Position numbers and translations under genes: made by a program. A DNA stretch of 64,000 bases from Consotaella aegiceratis (GTDB lineage: Bacteria; Pseudomonadota; Alphaproteobacteria; Rhizobiales; Rhizobiaceae), in assembly GCF_036541425.1 (NCBI RefSeq), contig NZ_JAZHFT010000003.1:186001-250000 (forward strand), written 5' to 3'. The notes beneath the pieces are model-generated. The model searched no databases. It was not told the origin of the DNA and was given only the letters and a program-made list of their open reading frames with translations. The stretch's first letter is position 1. The number at the start of each line of letters is the position of its first letter. This document shows, one piece after another, positions 1-7,571 of the stretch.

Positions 1-1551
1 GCCGTGGCGCTCGGCCTCTCCTCGACGCTGCTGATCGCCTATTTCTCGAACGACACCGTCTCCTCGGTCGCCCAGCAGCTGTTCACCGCCTCACAGAACT
101 ATACCCTGCTGGCCATTCCCTATTTCGTTCTCGCCTCCTCCTTCATGTCCACAGGCGGCGTGGCGCGGCGCATCATTCGCTTCGCCGTGGCCGCCGTCGG
201 CCATATCCGGGGCGGGCTGGCGATCGCGGCGGTCATGGCCTGCATGCTGTTCGCTGCTCTGTCGGGATCCTCGCCGGCGACCGTGGTGGCGATCGGCACG
301 ATCGCCATCGGCGGCATGGTGCAGGTCGGCTATTCGAAGAGCTTTGCGGCCGGCGTGATCGCCAATGCCGGAACGCTCGGCATCCTGATCCCGCCGTCGA
401 TCGTCATGGTCGTCTACGCCGCCTCGGTGAACGTCTCGGTCGGGCGGATGTTCATGGCGGGCGTCATTCCCGGCCTCGTCGCCGGACTGATGCTGATGGG
501 CCTGATCTATATCATCGCCCGGCGCAGAAACTTGCCGGCGGAGCCGCGCAAGAGCCTGAAGGAGATCGTCAACGCGGGCAAGGACGCGGGCTTCGGCCTG
601 TTTCTGATCGTCATCATCCTGGGCGGCATCTACGGCGGCGCCTTCACGCCGACGGAAGCGGCGGCCGTGGCCGCGGTCTATTCGTTCTGGAACGCGCTCT
701 TCGTCTATCGCGACATGGGACCGATGAAGGGGATTCCCTGGTTCGAGCGCACCGACCCGCCGGAAGGCAAGATCGGCTTTTCCGGCGCACTCTACGGCCT
801 CGGCTTGATGGTGTTGTGGTGGGCGGTCACGTTCTTCTTCTTCCACGACATCTTTGGCTTCTGGCCGGGGACGATCTCGGGCGTGGTGATCGGTTTCGCG
901 GCGGCGATCTTCTATGCGCGACTGCGCAGCCGCGAGGCCGGGTACGCCATAGGGCGCTGCTTCGCTGCCGGGGCGGGCATCTTCTGGCGCAGCGTCGGAC
1001 TCACGCTGCGCAACACCCTTCCGGCCATGGTCCACGACGACACCCGCAAGGTGCTGGTGGATGCCGCCAAGGTGACGGTGATGCTGATGTTCATCATCGT
1101 CAACGCGCTGCTGTTCGCCCACGTGCTGACGGCGGAACGGGTGCCGCAGATCATCACCGAATGGATGATCGGCATCGGCCTCAACTGGTTCACCTTCCTG
1201 ATCGCGATCAACCTGCTGCTTCTGTTGGGCGGTCAGTTCATGGAGCCGTCGGGGCTGCTTCTGATCGTGGCGCCGGTGGTGTTTCCGATCGCCGTCGAGC
1301 TGGGTGTCGATCCGATCCACCTCGGCATCATCATGGTGGTCAACATGGAGATCGGCATGATCACGCCGCCGATCGGGCTGAACCTGTTCGTCACCTCGGG
1401 GATCACCGGCATGGACCTCGTCCAGGTGGTGAAGGCGGCGGCTCCGTTCGTAGCGGTGCTCTTCGTCTTCCTGATCCTGGTCACCTACGTGCCGGCGCTT
1501 TCCACCGCGCTGCCGAACGCGATGTTCGGCCCGGAAATCGTGCAAAGGTAA
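1..1551 (+). CDS. TRAP transporter large permease, DctM family (5' truncated by window edge)
   Basis: This is the large membrane subunit of a tripartite ATP-independent periplasmic (TRAP) transporter, which imports organic acids or similar anions using a cation gradient. The reading frame is open from the first base, so the true start probably lies upstream of the window. Many hydrophobic segments are visible. DctM hallmarks include an AGTLGILIPPS stretch near residue 125, FTPTEAAAVAAVYS near 215 and IGMITPPIGLNLFV near 450. About 110 residues between roughly 235 and 345 form a charged loop plus extra membrane segments, an insertion known from long DctM variants. The small permease and binding protein should lie upstream. 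The substrate cannot be told from this fragment. Confidence 0.9.
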   Translation, partial: AVALGLSSTLLIAYFSNDTVSSVAQQLFTASQNYTLLAIPYFVLASSFMSTGGVARRIIRFAVAAVGHIRGGLAIAAVMACMLFAALSGSSPATVVAIGTIAIGGMVQVGYSKSFAAGVIANAGTLGILIPPSIVMVVYAASVNVSVGRMFMAGVIPGLVAGLMLMGLIYIIARRRNLPAEPRKSLKEIVNAGKDAGFGLFLIVIILGGIYGGAFTPTEAAAVAAVYSFWNALFVYRDMGPMKGIPWFERTDPPEGKIGFSGALYGLGLMVLWWAVTFFFFHDIFGFWPGTISGVVIGFAAAIFYARLRSREAGYAIGRCFAAGAGIFWRSVGLTLRNTLPAMVHDDTRKVLVDAAKVTVMLMFIIVNALLFAHVLTAERVPQIITEWMIGIGLNWFTFLIAINLLLLLGGQFMEPSGLLLIVAPVVFPIAVELGVDPIHLGIIMVVNMEIGMITPPIGLNLFVTSGITGMDLVQVVKAAAPFVAVLFVFLILVTYVPALSTALPNAMFGPEIVQR

Positions 1552-1625
1552 GAGCCGGTCTACCAGACCAAAGCCAGCAGGGCCGGGGGATCGACCCGAC
1601 CTTGCACGGCGTTTCTCATCCGAGG

Positions 1626-1760
1626 CTAATACGGGTTGCCGCGCAGCCCGCGTGAGCCCTGTTCACAGGCATACGGCCCGAGTTCGGCCTTGGCGGTTTC
1701 GAGACCGGGCTCGCCGTCGAAGGTCGTGACACCGTCCAGCCACGCGTCCAGCCGGTCCGC
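1626..1760 (-). pseudogene. C-terminal fragment of an unidentified gene
   Basis: On the minus strand the last 40 or so codons before a TAG stop at 1626-1628 read like real protein (RLDAWLDGVTTFDGEP followed by ETAKAELGPYACEQG). Upstream of about 1750 the frame turns into the antisense of an AraC-family HTH. I do not recognise the parent family. It looks like the 3' end of a gene whose front was lost where the neighbouring AraC remnant begins. Confidence 0.35.
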
Positions 1761-1992
1761 GTTGTTCGAGGCGGCGTTCGCCCGGCTGACCGGGCAGGGA
1801 CCGGGTGCCTTCCATCTCGCGCTGCGGCTGCGCGCCGCTCGGCGGCTCATCGTCGATACCGACATTCCCATCGCCGCCGTCGCGGTGCGTACGGGATTTT
1901 CTTCCATCTCGGCCCTGTCCCGCAGCTTCAAGCGGCATTTCGGACAAGCGCCGGCCCCGGGTGCGCCGCCGAGAGAAGACAGGAAACCCCGG
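1747..1992 (+). pseudogene. AraC/GlxA-type regulator remnant (C-terminal HTH only)
   Basis: The plus strand encodes most of an AraC-family DNA-binding domain: a FARLTGQGPGAFHLALRLRAARRLI segment (helices around the first HTH), then TDIPIAAVAVRTGFSS and SRSFKRHFGQAPA (the second HTH). This matches the C-terminal domain of GlxA/FtrA-like regulators. No sensor domain precedes it, and the upstream codons in this frame are antisense to another fragment. After about 1990 the frame continues as arginine-rich non-homologous sequence. It is therefore a decayed regulator and probably not functional. Loss of a regulator beside a TRAP transporter may have altered control of that transporter. Confidence 0.6.
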
Positions 1993-2212
1993 CCGGCCTG
2001 CGCGTGGCGTCGGCGATGTCCTGGGCGATGTGCCCGCATAGCTCGCCGAGCCATCGGCGAAATTGAAGTTCTGCCTGTCGCACTGGCGTCCGGGCCGAGA
2101 ATGGCCTAGAGCCGGACCTTCGGCTCTTCACCCATATGCTGGTTGGAGGGTGCCGACGCCGTCCCGTTCGCGGATCGGTACTGGTCGATTTCTCCGGGTA
2201 GCGCCTCGCGAC

Positions 2213-3628
2213 ATGACGAAAAACAGCGTCGTATCCAATCTCGTGCTCGGTCTCGTCATGAGCGCCTTGACGGTCAGCGTCATCGTCAGCGAATGGTTGG
2301 GAAGCCGGATTGCGGAGGGGATCGCGGACGCATTGCTGGTGGCTATGGTGGTCGCGGCGCTGCCGCGATTGTCGCGCTCGCGCCTCGGCTTCGTCACCGT
2401 CGCCGTGGCGCTGGCGGTGGTCGCCTTCCTCTCGCGGTCCGACTGGTCGGCGATCCTGATGCATGGACTCGAGCGGGGCGGCTTCATCGCCGCCTTCTTC
2501 GTGGCGCTCGCCATGCTGCGCATCCCTTCGATGTTTTCGCCGGCGATCGAGCGGTGCGGCCTCTATCTGGCGAGCCGGCCGCCGGGCCGGCGCTATCTGG
2601 CGCTGACGATCGGCGGCCATCTTTTCGCACTGCTGCTGAACTACGGCTCGATCACGCTGCTCGGCGGTCTGGTGGAATCGATCGGGCAGCGGGAGAAGAA
2701 CGAGGCAGTGCGGGCGATCCGCAATCGGCGCATGCTGCTGGCCATCCAGCGCGGCTTCGCTTCGAGCCTGTGCTGGTCGCCGCTGGCCTTCGCGATGGCG
2801 ATCTCGACATCGATCATCCCGGGATCGAGCTGGAGCGGCGCGGTCGCCTTCGGTGTCGTGTCCTCGTGCATCGTGGCCGGTACCGGATGGGCGCTCGATA
2901 CGTTGGTTAAGCCCAGGCTCAGCGGGCCGCGTCCGGCCGCTCCGGCCATGGCCACCTCGGCCAGTTCGTGGCGCGATCTCTATCCGTTGCTGATCCTGCT
3001 GCTCATTCTCGGGGTTCTCGTCGGCGGGCTCGAAGTGCTGACGAGGCTGGCGGTGACCAGCGTCGTCATGCTGGTGGTGCCGGTGATCAGCCTGGCGTGG
3101 CTGGCGCTGCAGGGACAGGCGCGGCGGGAGCCGGGCGGCCGCTATGTCTTCGAACGGCTTGGCGGCTACGTTCTCGATGATCTGCCATCCTATGCGCCCG
3201 AGGCCGTGCTGCTGATCATGGCGGGTTTCATCGGCGCGGTGGGCGGCAGCCTCCTCGCCCCGCTGGTGCAAACCGACGGCGCGTCGCTGGGAGCGATGCC
3301 GCCGATGCTGCTCCTGGTCGCAATCGTCTGGCTGATCCCGATCGCGGGACAACTCGGCATGAACCCGATTCTCGCCGTTTCGCTCGCGGCACCCTTCCTG
3401 GTCGAAATGACGGGGCTGGGCATTCCGCCCAATGCCGCCATCGTGGCGATCACCGCCGGCTGGTCGCTCAGCGCGGTGACCTCGCCGTTCACGGCGACGG
3501 TGCTCCTGATCGGGCGGCTTGGCGGCGTGACACCGCTGCGCGTCGGCTGGGGCTGGAACGGCTCCTTCATCGCGCTGGCGGGAGTGGCGTTGTCGGCCTG
3601 GGTGATCCTGGTCGCTTCGCTCTTTTAG
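2213..3628 (+). CDS. Multi-pass membrane transport protein of unassigned substrate
   Basis: A 471-residue integral membrane protein with about 12 hydrophobic segments. Its two halves each end in a polar break within a membrane segment (SLCWSPLAFAMAIS near residue 185 and SAVTSPFTATVLLIG near 425). Such paired re-entrant segments are typical of the ion transporter superfamily (ArsB, citrate and NhaD-type carriers), so it is probably a secondary anion transporter; this is inference. The ATG at 2213 is chosen because the first membrane segment follows at once, whereas the 50 codons upstream are low-complexity and overlap the gene-debris zone. Its last 4 bases overlap the end of the convergent ROK gene. 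Confidence 0.6.
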   Translation: MTKNSVVSNLVLGLVMSALTVSVIVSEWLGSRIAEGIADALLVAMVVAALPRLSRSRLGFVTVAVALAVVAFLSRSDWSAILMHGLERGGFIAAFFVALAMLRIPSMFSPAIERCGLYLASRPPGRRYLALTIGGHLFALLLNYGSITLLGGLVESIGQREKNEAVRAIRNRRMLLAIQRGFASSLCWSPLAFAMAISTSIIPGSSWSGAVAFGVVSSCIVAGTGWALDTLVKPRLSGPRPAAPAMATSASSWRDLYPLLILLLILGVLVGGLEVLTRLAVTSVVMLVVPVISLAWLALQGQARREPGGRYVFERLGGYVLDDLPSYAPEAVLLIMAGFIGAVGGSLLAPLVQTDGASLGAMPPMLLLVAIVWLIPIAGQLGMNPILAVSLAAPFLVEMTGLGIPPNAAIVAITAGWSLSAVTSPFTATVLLIGRLGGVTPLRVGWGWNGSFIALAGVALSAWVILVASLF

Positions 3629-4578
3629 ACTTTATCGTGGTGGGTCGTTCGGCCGGCGGCCTGATGGCCGAGGACGCCGGCACCGATCAGGCCGGCATCG
3701 GCCGACGTTTGCGCGGGCACGACGAGCGGCTGGTCGGTGTGGCGCAGGATCAGCGGGCGGACCGCCGCGTCGAGCGCTGCAACGAAAGGCGCGACCGAGC
3801 CGAGACCTCCGCCGACGGGGACGATCGAAGCGCTGGTGGCGTTGACCACGACGGCGAGCGGTTCGCTGATCAGCTCGATCTGGATGGCCACCGCGCGTGC
3901 CGCCTGCTCGTCGCCGGCGAGCCATTCCTCGATGATGACGCGGCTGTCCTTGGCGCCGCCGAACAGGTGCGCATGGATGCGCTCGAGACCGCGAGCCGCG
4001 CCGAGCACGTCGAGGCAGCCGACCTGGCCGCAGGCGCAGGGAAGCCGCGGCAGATCGACGGTGCCGTTCGCCAACTGCGTCTTGGTGATCGGTCCGTGAC
4101 CCCATTCGCCGGCGCTCGCCACGAGCCGGCCGTCGATCACCAATCCGCCGCCCACCCCGGTGCCGAGGATCACGCCAAAGACGACCCGGCGGCCATGCCC
4201 GGCGCCGATTTCGGCTTCGGCCAGCGCGAAGCAGTCGGCGTCGTTGGCGACGAGGACCGGACGTCCCAGGATCTCGGACAGTTCGGCCGCCGGACGATGC
4301 CCGACCAGGCAGGGCACGTTGGAAGCCGCGGTCACCAGCCCGGTCTCGGCGTCGATCATGCCGGCGGTCGAGATGGAGAGCGGCGTCGAGGGCGCGATTT
4401 GATCGACGTGGGCGGCGACGGTGGCCGAGAGCGCGTCCACGAAACCGGTCCAGGAGGTGGCAGGGGTCGTCCGCCGGCCCGCCTGGGCAACGACGCCCGG
4501 CCGTTCGCAGAGACCGAACTTGATGAACGATCCGCCGATGTCGAAGCACAGGAGCGGAGTTCCAATTGCAGAATTCAA
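3625..4578 (-). CDS. ROK family sugar kinase
   Basis: A cytoplasmic ATP-dependent kinase of the ROK family, which phosphorylates hexoses or amino sugars such as glucose, N-acetylglucosamine or N-acetylmannosamine. The phosphate-binding motif LCFDIGGSFIKFG is near the N-terminus, the catalytic region includes VANDADCFALAEA, and GVILGTGVGGGLVIDG follows. The ROK zinc motif CxCGxxGC is at Cys181, Cys183 and Cys188. The start is taken as TTG at 4578 because GGAGGT (4586-4591) lies 7 bases upstream and the product (317 residues) then has the usual ROK length. The longer frame from 4740 adds 54 low-complexity residues. It may act with the transporter genes to its left, but no operon is evident. Confidence 0.85.
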   Translation of the reverse strand: MNSAIGTPLLCFDIGGSFIKFGLCERPGVVAQAGRRTTPATSWTGFVDALSATVAAHVDQIAPSTPLSISTAGMIDAETGLVTAASNVPCLVGHRPAAELSEILGRPVLVANDADCFALAEAEIGAGHGRRVVFGVILGTGVGGGLVIDGRLVASAGEWGHGPITKTQLANGTVDLPRLPCACGQVGCLDVLGAARGLERIHAHLFGGAKDSRVIIEEWLAGDEQAARAVAIQIELISEPLAVVVNATSASIVPVGGGLGSVAPFVAALDAAVRPLILRHTDQPLVVPAQTSADAGLIGAGVLGHQAAGRTTHHDKV

Positions 4579-4843
4579 CGCTTCGACCTCCGGCAGGACA
4601 GTCTTGTCATCGGTGGCCTTGCCGGCAGGGCCGCTGTGGAATGATCGGTTCGGCAGAAGGGCGGGTTCAAGGCTTCCTCGCGCAATCGGTCCGATGGATG
4701 CGGTGTGTGCCGCATCGGCTGGGACGTCGGGGCGCACCATGTCCTGTTCGCCGCCTTCTGCAAAGCCCTCCAGCGCGACAGACGCGGGGATATCGGGGCT
4801 ACCGGAGATGGATGCATTCGAACGGCACGCTTCGGTGTCGGCG

Positions 4844-5296
4844 TCACTGCTGACGCTTGGCCTTTGCTAGCGTCTCCGACAGAAACCGCGTCACAGCCTC
4901 GGCTTCCTCCGCGGAGGCCTCCTCCCAGGTTTCCTTCAAGGCCAAATGGAGGAAGCGATTTTCTTCGAGCACCTCGTCGGCCTTGGCTTCGATCAAGTGA
5001 ATGGTAACGCTGCGCCGGTCGGTCGGGTTGGGCCGCCGCTCGACGTAGCACTGATGTTCGAGCCGATCGATCAAGGCGGTGGTCGCACCCGTCGACAGCC
5101 CCACATACTCCGAGATCATCTTGGCGCTGACCAGCACGCCGGCCGTCTCGCAGGTTTGCAGATAGTGCAGGCAGGTGAGATCGGTGAGAGCCAAGCCGTA
5201 GCGGCCGGCCAGTTCACGGTCGCGTGACACGATCATCTGGATGATCTGATGGACGGCACGTTCCAAGGGTTCGAACTCTGCCTTCTTGGGCCGCAT
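4844..5296 (-). CDS. MarR family transcriptional regulator
   Basis: A 150-residue winged-helix repressor-type protein. The MarR core is clear: ALTDLTCLHYLQ, then a recognition-helix region (SEYVGLSTGATTALIDRLE), the wing RRPNPTDRRSVTIHL and a C-terminal dimerisation helix. It is divergent from the RND efflux operon and most likely represses that operon and itself until a toxic ligand binds. The ATG at 5296 is preferred over the one at 5350 because a good minus-strand promoter (-35 at 5361-5366, -10 at 5338-5343) would start transcription downstream of 5350. Its ligand is unknown. Confidence 0.88.
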   Translation of the reverse strand: MRPKKAEFEPLERAVHQIIQMIVSRDRELAGRYGLALTDLTCLHYLQTCETAGVLVSAKMISEYVGLSTGATTALIDRLEHQCYVERRPNPTDRRSVTIHLIEAKADEVLEENRFLHLALKETWEEASAEEAEAVTRFLSETLAKAKRQQ

Positions 5297-5326
5297 CGTC
5301 GCCTGTCGCTTTCGGTATCTTGATCT

Positions 5327-5339
5327 TGAAGTAACTTCA
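5327..5339. promoter_or_regulatory. MarR-type palindromic operator
   Basis: TGAAGTAACTTCA is a perfect 6-bp inverted repeat around one central base, in an AT-rich stretch of the marR/efflux intergenic region. It overlaps the -10 box of the minus-strand marR promoter and lies about 40 bases upstream of the efflux operon start. This is where a MarR dimer would block both directions. Binding is inferred from position and symmetry. Confidence 0.6.
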
Positions 5340-5366
5340 TTATAGAGCATTCGCGAAAATTACCAA
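5338..5366 (-). promoter_or_regulatory. Sigma70-type promoter of the marR gene
   Basis: On the minus strand a perfect TATAAT (-10, 5338-5343) is separated by 17 bases from TTGGTA (-35, 5361-5366). The predicted start of transcription, near 5331, lies downstream of the ATG at 5350. This supports 5296 as the marR start codon. Confidence 0.6.
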
Positions 5367-5378
5367 CTGGAGTTCTGC

Positions 5379-6488
5379 ATGGCTGCGAAATGGCGCGTTC
5401 GGCGCGGTCAAGCGGCGGCTTTGGTCACGGGCCTGATCCTATTGGCGGGATGCCAGCAGGAGGAAGCGGCGCCGCAGCGCCCCGTCCAGCCGGTGAAGGT
5501 GGTGAATGTCGCGTCACAGGCCTACAGCCGGACCATTGCGCTGACCGGCGAGATCGCCGCGCGCAACAGCACCTCGCTGTCGTTCAAGACCGGGGGGCGG
5601 GTGACCGCGGTCGAGGTGGATGTGGGGTATCACGTGGCGCCGGGCGATATCCTTGCCAAGCTCGATCCGGCCCAGCAGCAGGCCGGCGTGGCATCGGCTG
5701 AAGCGGCGGTGACCTCGGCGGAAGCCAAACTCAAACAGGCGCGTTCGACGCTGGAGCGGCAGCAGTCCCTGTTGAAGGACGGATACACCACGCGCAGCAG
5801 CTACGATTCAGCCAAAGAGGCCGTGGCGACCGCGCAGGGTACGCTCGACAGCGCCCAGGCCACCCTGCAGACGGCCCGAACCAGCCTGGACGATACGGTG
5901 TTGAAGGCGGAAGCGGCGGGTGTCATCACCTCGCGCTCGGTCGAGCCGGGGCAGGTGGTCAGCGCTGCCCAGGCCGTTTTAGGCTTTGCCGAGGACGGCG
6001 CGCGTGACGCCGTTTTCGACGTCCAGGAGCAGGTGTTGATCCACGCCAAGGACGACGACGACGGCGGGCCGACGATCTCCATCGCGCTGCTGGCCGACCC
6101 CCAAGTAACGACGACCGGCCATGTCCGCGAGATATCGCCGTTGATCGATCCGCAGACCGGCACGGTCGAGGTCAAGGTGGGTCTCGATGCCGTCCCGCCG
6201 CAGATGAGCCTTGGCGCAGCCGTGGTTGGCGAGGTGACGTTTCTCGCCGCCGAGGAAGCCTTCCTCCTGCCGTGGCAGGCCTTGGCCGCGCAGGATGGAC
6301 AGCCCGCCGTCTGGCGGGTCGATCCCGACACCAATGTCGTCTCGCTGACCCCCATCGAGATCGCCCGCTACGACAGCAATCAGATCGTCGTGGCCTCGGG
6401 GCTAAAGCCGGGAGATCGCGTGGTCACGGCCGGTTCGCAGCTCATTCTGCCGGGCGAAACGATCGAGGCGATGGAGGAGCAGCCTTGA
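5379..6488 (+). CDS. RND efflux periplasmic adaptor lipoprotein (first of two)
   Basis: A membrane-fusion (adaptor) subunit that links an inner-membrane RND pump to an outer-membrane channel. A lipobox (LLAGC, near residue 25) marks it as an inner-membrane-anchored lipoprotein. The usual order follows: barrel-sandwich half (SFKTGGRVTAVEVDVGYHVAPGD), an alpha-helical hairpin (about residues 95-165), the returning half (VLKAEAAGVITSRSVEPGQ), a beta-barrel and a membrane-proximal domain. At 369 residues it has normal length. It is the first gene of a three-gene operon; its stop overlaps the start of the next gene by one base. Control by the divergent MarR protein is likely. Substrates are unknown. 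Confidence 0.92.
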   Translation: MAAKWRVRRGQAAALVTGLILLAGCQQEEAAPQRPVQPVKVVNVASQAYSRTIALTGEIAARNSTSLSFKTGGRVTAVEVDVGYHVAPGDILAKLDPAQQQAGVASAEAAVTSAEAKLKQARSTLERQQSLLKDGYTTRSSYDSAKEAVATAQGTLDSAQATLQTARTSLDDTVLKAEAAGVITSRSVEPGQVVSAAQAVLGFAEDGARDAVFDVQEQVLIHAKDDDDGGPTISIALLADPQVTTTGHVREISPLIDPQTGTVEVKVGLDAVPPQMSLGAAVVGEVTFLAAEEAFLLPWQALAAQDGQPAVWRVDPDTNVVSLTPIEIARYDSNQIVVASGLKPGDRVVTAGSQLILPGETIEAMEEQP

Positions 6489-7567
6489 TGAAATCGCCGA
6501 TCCTTGGCGCGATCCTCGCCACTGCTCTGGTCGCCTTGATCGGGTGCCAGGAGGACGAACAGCCGGAGACCGCAGCTGCGGCGACGCCGCGTCCGGTGTT
6601 GACGGCGGTCGCCAATCCCAATGCCGCCGTCATCGCCGGTTTCAGCGGGACGATCGAGCCGCGTTTCGAGACCGATCTCGCCTTCCGCACCCTTGGCCGC
6701 ATCGTGTCGCTCGATGTGGACGTCGGCGATCAGGTCGAGGCGGGCCAGCAGATCGCCGCGGTCGATGCCGATACGCTGCAGGCCGACGTCCGTTCGGCCC
6801 GCGCGCAACTCGCCAGCGCTCAGGCGCAGGCCGATACGGCCCGCGCCAGCGCCGCGCGCGCCCAGGCCTTGTTCGAGGAGAAAACGGTTTCATCGGCCGA
6901 TCTGGAATCGGCCGAGCAGAACGAGACGGCTGCCGAAGCGGGGTTGAAGCAGGCGCAGGCAGATCTCGACAAGGCCCAGAATGCGCTGACCTATGCCGTG
7001 CTGACCGCTCCCGTCGACGGTGTAATCACCGAGCGCGACGCCGACATGGGCGAGGTGGTCTCCGCCGGCGAGACGGTGATGACGCTGGCGCGCACCGATG
7101 TTCGCGAAGCCATGGTCGACATCCCCAACGAAGCCCTCGGGACTATCGTGGCCGGCAGCCGGTTTCGCGTCCGTCTGCAGGTCGATCCGTCGATCGAAGC
7201 GCAGGGCGGGGTTCGCGAGATCGCGCCGGAAGCCGACGCCCTGACGCGCACCAACCGGGTCCGCATCCTGCTCGACCAGCCGCCGGCGGCCTTTCGGCTC
7301 GGTTCGCTGATCCGCGCAACGCCGGTCAGCGGCACTTTCCCGACCATCGAAGTTCCGGCGACGGCGGTCGTCGAGGCGGATGGCGCCGCCAGCATCTGGG
7401 TGGTCGATCCGCAAGAGGGCGTCGTTCATCGGCGGGACGTCCGACTCGGCCAGCGCCATGACGGCCAAGTCGAAGTCACGTCGGGCCTGACGGCGGGAGA
7501 ACGGGTGGTGACAGCCGGCGTCCACAGTCTCGACGAGGCGCAGCGCGTTTCCGTGTCCGGAGAATAG
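6488..7567 (+). CDS. RND efflux periplasmic adaptor lipoprotein (second of two)
   Basis: A second, divergent adaptor of 359 residues with its own lipobox (ALIGC, near residue 20), so it too is a lipoprotein. It has the barrel-sandwich segment TLGRIVSLDVDVGDQVEAGQ, an Ala/Gln-rich helical hairpin (about residues 90-155), then APVDGVITERDADMGEVVSAGE and a C-terminal barrel. The ATG at 6488 shares its A with the preceding TGA, implying translational coupling; longer upstream extensions of the frame are antisense or overlap noise. Pumps needing two different adaptors are known (TriABC of Pseudomonas aeruginosa), and this pair probably forms a mixed adaptor ring. Confidence 0.92.
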   Translation: MKSPILGAILATALVALIGCQEDEQPETAAAATPRPVLTAVANPNAAVIAGFSGTIEPRFETDLAFRTLGRIVSLDVDVGDQVEAGQQIAAVDADTLQADVRSARAQLASAQAQADTARASAARAQALFEEKTVSSADLESAEQNETAAEAGLKQAQADLDKAQNALTYAVLTAPVDGVITERDADMGEVVSAGETVMTLARTDVREAMVDIPNEALGTIVAGSRFRVRLQVDPSIEAQGGVREIAPEADALTRTNRVRILLDQPPAAFRLGSLIRATPVSGTFPTIEVPATAVVEADGAASIWVVDPQEGVVHRRDVRLGQRHDGQVEVTSGLTAGERVVTAGVHSLDEAQRVSVSGE

Positions 7568-7571
7568 CACC

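Noticed and set aside
1805..2041. Second-frame short ORF over the AraC remnant
   Set aside because: The HTH homology is in the other frame. This one is serine/proline/arginine-rich noise.
4579..4740. N-terminal extension of the ROK kinase
   Set aside because: It is frame-open but low-complexity. A ribosome-binding site placed exactly for the TTG at 4578 and the usual family length argue against it.
5260..5275. tRNA T-loop-like GGTTCGAA
   Set aside because: It lies in the marR coding sequence and has no acceptor stem or anticodon arm around it.
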